The position numbers and the translations under genes were made by a program. Positions 19,476 through 24,389 of a DNA stretch of 24,389 nucleotides are shown one piece after another. Below the pieces are notes generated by a model that made no database searches, was not told the origin of the DNA, and saw only the letters and a program-made list of their open reading frames with translations. This DNA is from Guillardia theta CCMP2712. Lineage: Eukaryota; Cryptophyceae; Pyrenomonadales; Geminigeraceae. The stretch is from assembly GCF_000315625.1 (NCBI RefSeq), contig NW_005434405.1, forward strand, positions 21,593 to 45,981. The letters are read 5' to 3'. Positions within the stretch are counted from its first letter, which is position 1, and each line of letters starts with the position of its first letter.

Positions 19476-19601
19476 GTTCTTCACGACCATGAGTCTTGAC
19501 GTCAGAAGTCCTTGGATGATTTAACTGAATCTTCTATTCATCATGGATGTCATGGTATCCTCCCGCAGCTTTTCCAAATGTCGTTGAGCTAGTGGAATGG
19601 C

Positions 19602-19775
19602 TCAGTTCACCTCAAAGTTTGTGATGATCAGCTCGTAAACGTCTTGCGGTAGCGACGTTGAAACATTCATCACTGTATCGTGCAACAGCTTTATTCCCTG
19701 TGCTTGACTCTCTCGCAGCTTTCTGATTTCATCCACATCGGAACTCCAGTGCAGGTCATACCGCATTCTTCGCAT
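19602..19775 (-). CDS. Small hypothetical ORF or exon
   Basis: A 57-codon minus-strand frame from ATG 19775 (MRRMRYDLHWSSDVDEI...) to TGA 19602 ends in QDVYELIITNFEVN. Codon choice is varied and the peptide looks helical and non-repetitive, unlike the arrays on both sides. There is no recognisable domain. It may be a last exon of a gene whose upstream exons were displaced by the 9-bp array, or a chance frame. Confidence 0.3.
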   Translation of the reverse strand: MRRMRYDLHWSSDVDEIRKLRESQAQGIKLLHDTVMNVSTSLPQDVYELIITNFEVN

Positions 19776-19896
19776 TCCCCGCGACAAAAACTGATATGAT
19801 GCTCTTTCAATTCTAAAACTGCATTGTTCCCTTTTACTGCAAAAACAGGTGAGCTCTTAATCGATATTCATCAACAGGCGCAAAGGCCTTTGAATC

Positions 19897-20147
19897 GAGC
19901 CAACTGAGCCAACTGAGCCAACTGAGCCAACTGAGCCAACTGAGCCAACTGAGCCAACTGAGCCAACTGAGCCAACCGAGCCAACTGAGCCAACTGAGCC
20001 AACTGAGCCAACTGAGCCAACTGAGCCAACCGAGCCAACTGAGCCAACTGAGCCAACTGAGCCAACCGAGCCAACTGAGCCAACTGAGCCAACTGAGCCA
20101 ACTGAGCCAACTGAGCCAACTGAGCCAACTGAGCCAACTGAGCCAAC
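19897..20147. repeat. Tandem array of 9 bp, about 28 copies
   Basis: The unit is GAGCCAACT, with three units carrying a C instead of the final T (near 19977, 20031 and 20067). Their spacing is an exact multiple of nine. Both minus-strand translations (Trp-Leu-Ser and Ala-Gln-Leu triplets) are by-products of the period. Confidence 0.95.
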
Positions 20148-20376
20148 ATCTCACGCCCTTCATCAACATCCGGATATCTCACAGAAACTAAAGGACGAAC
20201 ATATCAACTACTCCTACTTGCTCCAGGCTTCAAAAGCATCATCACTCATCACCTGACAGTCCGCCGAGCCGTTCGGAGGCACGCGACCCCGCGTCAGAGG
20301 CCGCTCAGTCGTTAGTGCGATCACTCCATCCGGGAGTCGGAGCATCGGAGGGCGGGAGTCTTCTTAGTCTTATTAG

Positions 20377-20715
20377 TCTTTACTCAAAGTTAAGTTAAAA
20401 ATCAGTACGAGGATATCAGTATCCTTCCATCCACGAGATATCTTTACTCAAAGTTAAGTTAAAAATCAGTACGAGGATATCAGTATCCTTCCATCCACGA
20501 GATATCTTTACTCAAAGTTAAGTTAAAAATCAGTACGAGGATATCAGTATCCTTCCATCCACGAGATATCTTTACTCAAAGTTAAGTTAAAAATCAGTAC
20601 GAGGATATCAGTATCCTTCCATCCATCCATTTTTCAGGGTGTCCGTGCGCTCCGCAGCAGCCGAGATATCTTTACTCAAAGTTAAGTTAAAAATCAGTAC
20701 GAGGACAATATTAGT
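20377..20715. repeat. 64-bp repeat, four tandem copies plus one displaced
   Basis: Units start TCTTTACTCAAAGTTAAGTT at 20377, 20441, 20505, 20569 and, after an unrelated insert of about 36 bp, 20669. Each of the first four contains the near-palindrome GGATATCAGTATCC and ends in ACGAGATA. The array is framed by similar GC-rich words (GTCGGAGCATCGGAG near 20337 and GTCGGAGCGTCGGAG near 20733). Confidence 0.9.
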
Positions 20716-20882
20716 CACGTTGAAAGCGCGGGGTCGGAGCGTCGGAGTATTTGAGAGGTGTAAGATGTAGTCCGCACTTATAGTCCTTTGGGAGGATTCC
20801 AAGAAGGAAATATCCTTGTGTTATACATTGAATCCTACCTAGATCCCATAGCTCTACTAATATATACACTTTTGTAGTTTTT

Positions 20883-21685
20883 CACTGTGCTGTTTCACTT
20901 CCAACAAGCTCACTGTGCTGTTTCACTTCCAACAAGCTCACTGCGCTATTTCACTTGCAACAAGCTCACTGTGCTATTCCACTTCCAACAAGCTCACTGT
21001 GCTATTTCACTACTTGCAACAAGCTCACTGTGCTATTCCACTTGCAACAAGCTCACTGTGCTATTTCAATTGCAACAAGCTCACTGTGCTATTTCACTAC
21101 TTGCAACAAGCTTACTGTGCTGTTTCACTTCCAACAAGCTCACTGTGCTATTTCACTTGCAACGAGCTTACTGTGCTATTCCACTTGCAACGAGCTCACT
21201 GTGCTGTTCCACTTGCAACAATCTCACTGTGCTATTTCACTACTTACAGCAACAAGCTCACTGTGCTGTTTCACTTCCAACAAGCTCACTGTGCTGTTTC
21301 ACTTCCAACAAGCTCACTGTGCTATTTCACTACTTGCAACAAGCTTACTGTGCTGTTTCACTTCCAACAAGCTCACTGTGCTATGCAACAAGCTTACTGT
21401 GCTATGCAACAAGCTCACTGTGCTATGCAACAAGCTTACTGTGCTGTGCAACAAGCTCACAGATCACTGTGCTATGCAACAAGCTTACTGTGCTATGCAA
21501 CAAGCTTACTGTGCTATGCAACAAGCTTACTGTGCTATGCAACAAACTCACTGTGCTATGAAACAAGCTCACTGTGCTATGAAACAAGCTCACTGTGCTG
21601 TGAAACAAGCTCACTGTGCTATGAAACAAGCTCACTGTGCTATGCAACAAGCTTACTGTGCTATGAAACAAGCTCACTGTGCCAA
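20883..21685. repeat. Large array that switches from 28-bp to 21-bp units
   Basis: The common core is CAACAAGCTCACTGTGCT. Up to about 21380 the unit is mostly 28 bp (with TTTCACTTCCAA or TTGCAA), with some 31-bp versions carrying CTACTTGCAA. After that it is 21 bp (ATGCAACAAGCTTACTGTGCT, then ATGAAACAAGCTCACTGTGC). Three plus frames are open across it because the unit has no stop in any frame. Confidence 0.95.
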
Positions 21686-21982
21686 CAAGGGTGGTTTCGC
21701 TTACCCTGCATATCAAGCAGCAGCAGTCGGTCCTAATGTTCCGGTGTGTGGTAATGACTAATGTTCCGGTGGGTCCGTGACCTGGTACAAATGCTTTTAC
21801 TCAACATGGGGGAGGACCGTCGGATGTTAATATCGAGCTCAGGTCCTAGGGAAGCCTACGAGGTGTCATAGGAACTCATCTAGGTAACTTCCAGTACCTC
21901 CGGCCCTACAAGGTCCTAGCCCCCTAAGCAACTTTCAGATCCCTGCCTCCTCCTCCTCCTGCACTACTACAAGCGTAGCGTG
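21686..21982. other. Spacer between two arrays
   Basis: I see no gene. It holds two copies of TAATGTTCCGGTG (near 21733 and 21758), the word ACCTGGTACAAATG shared with 13377, and AGGTCCTAG words (near 21842 and 21910) that resemble the inverted repeat near 24320. Confidence 0.5.
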
Positions 21983-22558
21983 CTACAGCGTGATGTCTGT
22001 CATGGAGGGGTATGGAGTAGTGTAGCGTAGTGTGCTGATAGAGTGATGTCTGTCATGGAGTGGTATGGAGTAGTGTAGCGTAGTGTGCTGATAGAGTGAT
22101 GTCTGTCATGGAGGGGTATGGAGTAGTGTAGCGTAGTGTGCTGATAGAGTGATGTCTGTCATGGAGGGGTATGGAGTAGTGTAGCGTAGTGTGCTGATAG
22201 AGTGATGTCTGTCATGGAGGGGTATGGAGTAGTGTAGCGTAGTGTGCTGATAGAGTGATGTCTGTCATGGAGTGGTATGGAGTAGTGTAGCGTAGTGTGC
22301 TGATAGAGTGATGTCTGTCATGGAGGGGTATGGAGTAGTGTAGCGTAGTGTGCTGATAGAGTGATGTCTGTCATGGAGGGGTATGGAGTAGTGTAGCGTA
22401 GTGTGCTGATAGAGTGATGTCTGTCATGGAGGGGTATGGAGTAGTGTAGCGTAGTGTGCTGATAGAGTGGGGTATGGAGTAGTGTAGCGTAGTGTGCTGA
22501 TAGAGTGGGGTATGGAGTAGTGTAGCGTAGTGTGCTGATAGAGTGATGTCTGTCATGG
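21983..22558. repeat. Tandem array of 53 bp with internally deleted units
   Basis: Units start TGATAGAGTGATGTCTGTCA at 22036 and every 53 bp to 22407, with a partial first unit near 21983. Two of the last units (from 22460 and about 22497) lack the ATGTCTGTCATGGAG part. One site varies (GGAGGGGTA or GGAGTGGTA). Confidence 0.95.
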
Positions 22559-22905
22559 GGTAGGGTATGGAGTGGTGTCCTTGCCTGGCCTGTCCATGGC
22601 AGCGCACAGACAGACGGTTGATGCTGAGGGTCTGCGAGTATTGTGACGGGGTCGCAGGTCTCACTGGGCGTCACGAGCACCAAGGGATGATTGGGCTTGG
22701 AGGCGACTCTCAGGTAGCTGCTGCTGCCCACTCGCGCCTCCTCCTCATCCATGCATGCCAGGCTCAGGCGGGCACAAGCGCAGCTGGCAAGCAGACAACA
22801 GCGCCTGGAGCTGACGTCGGCGACTACCTGGTGACGCGATGACGACTTGCATGGGCGAGTGTAGGCCTGAGCGACTGACGAGCCGCTTGCATGCAGCACA
22901 CCGCG
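22559..22905. other. Spacer upstream of the unknown five-exon gene
   Basis: This is unique sequence of ordinary complexity with no domain I recognise. Plus-strand openness at 22567-22842 (about 90 codons) gives a peptide with a RVCEYCDG stretch but no family. The promoter of the following gene should lie here; no TATA box is obvious. Confidence 0.4.
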
Positions 22906-23732
22906 ATGAGCTCTTTGCTGGAGAGTGTATCTGGAGCTTTCAGACCGGTCCTGGTAGCGCTTCTACAGCTGGGCATGGCTGGGGCATGTGACGTGCTTGC
23001 AGAAGAGTGAGGACAAGAAGAAGGCGAGGAAGAAGAAGCCTCAGCTCACCATCCGACTAGACACAGGTTGTCAGCGCCAGCAGCGATCTTGTTCAATGTG
23101 TCTGACGGGGTCTGTCCTCAGACGTGAGCTTGCACGAAGAGGCTTCCAGCGACCGTCAAGCCGGTTCCGGTCGGAGTCACAAGTCAGCTCTGCGATCGCC
23201 GATGCCGGCCTCGCCGCAGAGCTTGAGCCTGCCGTCGCCGCTGGAGAAGAAGAAGATTCGCTTCATGGACGAGCCGCCGGAGACTTCCAGGTCGCCCTCT
23301 AACGCCCTCAAGACTTCGCTCGCCGAGACCCGCACGTCAGACCAGCGCATTGCGCGCTATGAAGTACTGCAGCCTTGTACAGACAAGACCGGAAAGTCGA
23401 GAAACGATGCCGCGACAGCAGCAGGCTTCAACCCGATCGCCGCACAGGGTCGCCGTGGGAGTGAGGTGAGGGGATGGAGATGGTGCGAGCGAGTGGATGG
23501 TGATGTTGCTGACGGAGCAGGGGGGCCAAAGTTCGATCAGAAGAAACTCGAACGTGCAGCTTACAAAGCAGGTCCAAGAAGCAGTTGAGCTTCACCTTAA
23601 TCAGGTGACAGTTGCTAGAGATTCTTATCTTGCTCTGATGCGATGGTCTTGCAGGAAAAACTCAAGGCGACGAAGAATCGTTTGCCGGATGGAGTTTGTC
23701 CTGACGTACAGAACGGCGTTTTATGGACATAG
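22906..23732 (+). CDS. Unknown basic protein, five exons
   Basis: Exons 22906-22926, 23003-23066, 23122-23465, 23521-23604 and 23655-23732 join in phase through introns of 76, 55, 55 and 50 nt, each GT-AG, giving 196 aa. The start is MSSLLES, then a lysine-rich run (KSEDKKKARKKK) that could be a nuclear signal. A Ser/Pro-rich middle holds SPQSLSLPSPLEKKKIRFMD and EPPETSRSPS, and a helical tail (SNVQLTKQVQEAVELHLNQ) leads to CPDVQNGVLWT and a TAG. I recognise no family. The (R/K)(I/V)xF-like KKIRFMD is similar to PP1-docking motifs, but that is weak. The agreement of five exons in phase is the main evidence that the gene is real. The first exon is the least certain. Confidence 0.6.
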
Positions 23733-23855
23733 TGAGATAGAGGTAGAGGCGTTGTAGCAAAGCTGGTTTGTGTTCTTATAAGTTTACTGTGAATTGTTTG
23801 AGCTCTGCGGTTGGTACAGAGATAGAATTGTTGACATTGCTGATTGGCACATACT

Positions 23856-24177
23856 GGCGCTAGTAGGAGAACATTGATGGCGCTAGTAGGAGAACATTGA
23901 TGGCGCTAGTAGGAGAACATTGATGGCGCTAGCAGGAGAACATTGATGGCGCTAGCAGGAGAACATTGATGGCGCTAGCAGGAGAACATTGATGGCGCTA
24001 GTAGGAGAACATTGATGGCGCTAGCAGGAGAACATTGATGGCGCTAGTAGGAGAACATTGATGGCGCTAGTAGGAGAACATTGATGGCGCTAGCAGGAGA
24101 ACATTGATGGCGCTAGTAGGAGAACATTGATGGCGCTAGTAGGAGAACATTGATGGCGCTAGCAGGAGAACATTGTG
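23856..24177. repeat. Tandem array of 23 bp, 14 copies
   Basis: Fourteen units of GGCGCTAGTAGGAGAACATT plus GAT are identical except for one C/T site (CTAGTAGG or CTAGCAGG), in the order T T T C C C T C T T C T T C. The T to C change creates a GCTAGC palindrome. It starts about 120 bp after the stop of the unknown five-exon gene. Confidence 0.95.
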
Positions 24178-24389
24178 TCATCGTCATGGTGTCTGTACCG
24201 GTCGATTCGGCCCCGAGGTCAACCGCTGCGGTTTCGAAAAGCCTTACAATGACCACTTAGTACCAGAAACTTTACTCAACTCAGTACAGATATTTCTCTG
24301 GGGCAGCCACGTAAGCTTCCTAGGACCTCGGTCCTACCAGAGGTCTAAGCTGATACGGTCTTGCGGGCCTATTGATTCAGGACAGCTTT
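24178..24389. other. Right-edge stretch with short inverted repeat
   Basis: I see no gene. TAGGACCTCGGTCCTA near 24320 is a perfect 7-bp-arm inverted repeat. Nearby ACTTTACTCAACTCAGTACA and TACCAGAAAC recall the words near 21780-21810, suggesting related repeat ends. Confidence 0.4.

Noticed and set aside
19834-20182. Trp-Leu-Ser or Ala-Gln-Leu repeat proteins on the minus strand
   Set aside because: A 9-bp unit with no stop is automatically open in frame, and the unique flanking sequence adds no coding evidence.
20887-21761. Three overlapping plus-strand proteins of 224-273 residues
   Set aside because: All three frames are open because the repeat unit has no stop. The three translations are equivalent by-products of one array.
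22318-22899. Minus-strand repeat protein over the 53-bp array
   Set aside because: The period is not a multiple of three, so the peptide only cycles through the frames of the unit; no start context or domain supports it.
1-24389. tRNA, rRNA or riboswitch genes
   Set aside because: I found no cloverleaf with conserved A and B boxes, no rRNA-like sequence and no known riboswitch core by eye. A covariance-model scan could still find one.

Overview
This is nuclear DNA of a unicellular eukaryote, most likely an alga or other protist. The genes are cut by many short GT-AG introns (about 42 to 125 nt, one near 490 nt). First exons are often tiny, genes are packed closely on both strands, and (GGA)n/(TCC)n microsatellites fill introns, spacers and even coding sequence. 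A cryptophyte such as Guillardia would fit, but that is an impression of style and not something the sequence proves. No bacterial operon, rRNA, tRNA or CRISPR was found.

The left half (1-13,000) is gene-rich. A possible 3' end of an upstream gene lies at the left edge. Next comes a RAD16-type SNF2/RING DNA-repair helicase on the + strand (about 560-4292) that carries an N-terminal PARP-type zinc finger. Cytosolic ribosomal protein S18 (uS13) is on the - strand (4308-5160 or further), only 15 bp tail-to-tail from RAD16. A putative secreted SAM-domain protein starts at 6179 on the + strand, and the replication-fork protein Timeless/Tof1/Swi1 is on the - strand (8383-12872, eleven exons in my model). 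A 143-bp sequence at the 5' side of S18 recurs in inverted orientation at 7992-8143. The copies are identical except for three extra microsatellite triplets, and they bracket the secreted-protein gene.

The right half (13,000-24,389) is accessory and repeat-rich. It starts with an AT-rich stretch, an LTR-like promoter segment and a broken Ty3/gypsy reverse-transcriptase fragment. A series of unrelated tandem arrays follows, with periods of 17, 54, 31, 25, 9, 64, 28/21, 53 and 23 bp. Between arrays lies a head-to-head pair of apparently intronless, frameshifted coding relics (16,644-19,248) that I cannot assign. They look unlike the intron-rich neighbours and could be the remains of an integrated element. 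A small five-exon gene of unknown function (22,906-23,732) sits between two arrays. The whole half resembles a subtelomeric or other fast-evolving compartment.

RAD16 (global-genome nucleotide excision repair in yeast) and Timeless (fork protection; binds PARP1 in animals) both act in genome maintenance. Nothing here shows co-regulation; proximity may be chance. Exon boundaries below were inferred by hand from homology and splice-phase agreement. The RAD16, TIM and 22.9-kb models each sum to a whole number of codons.
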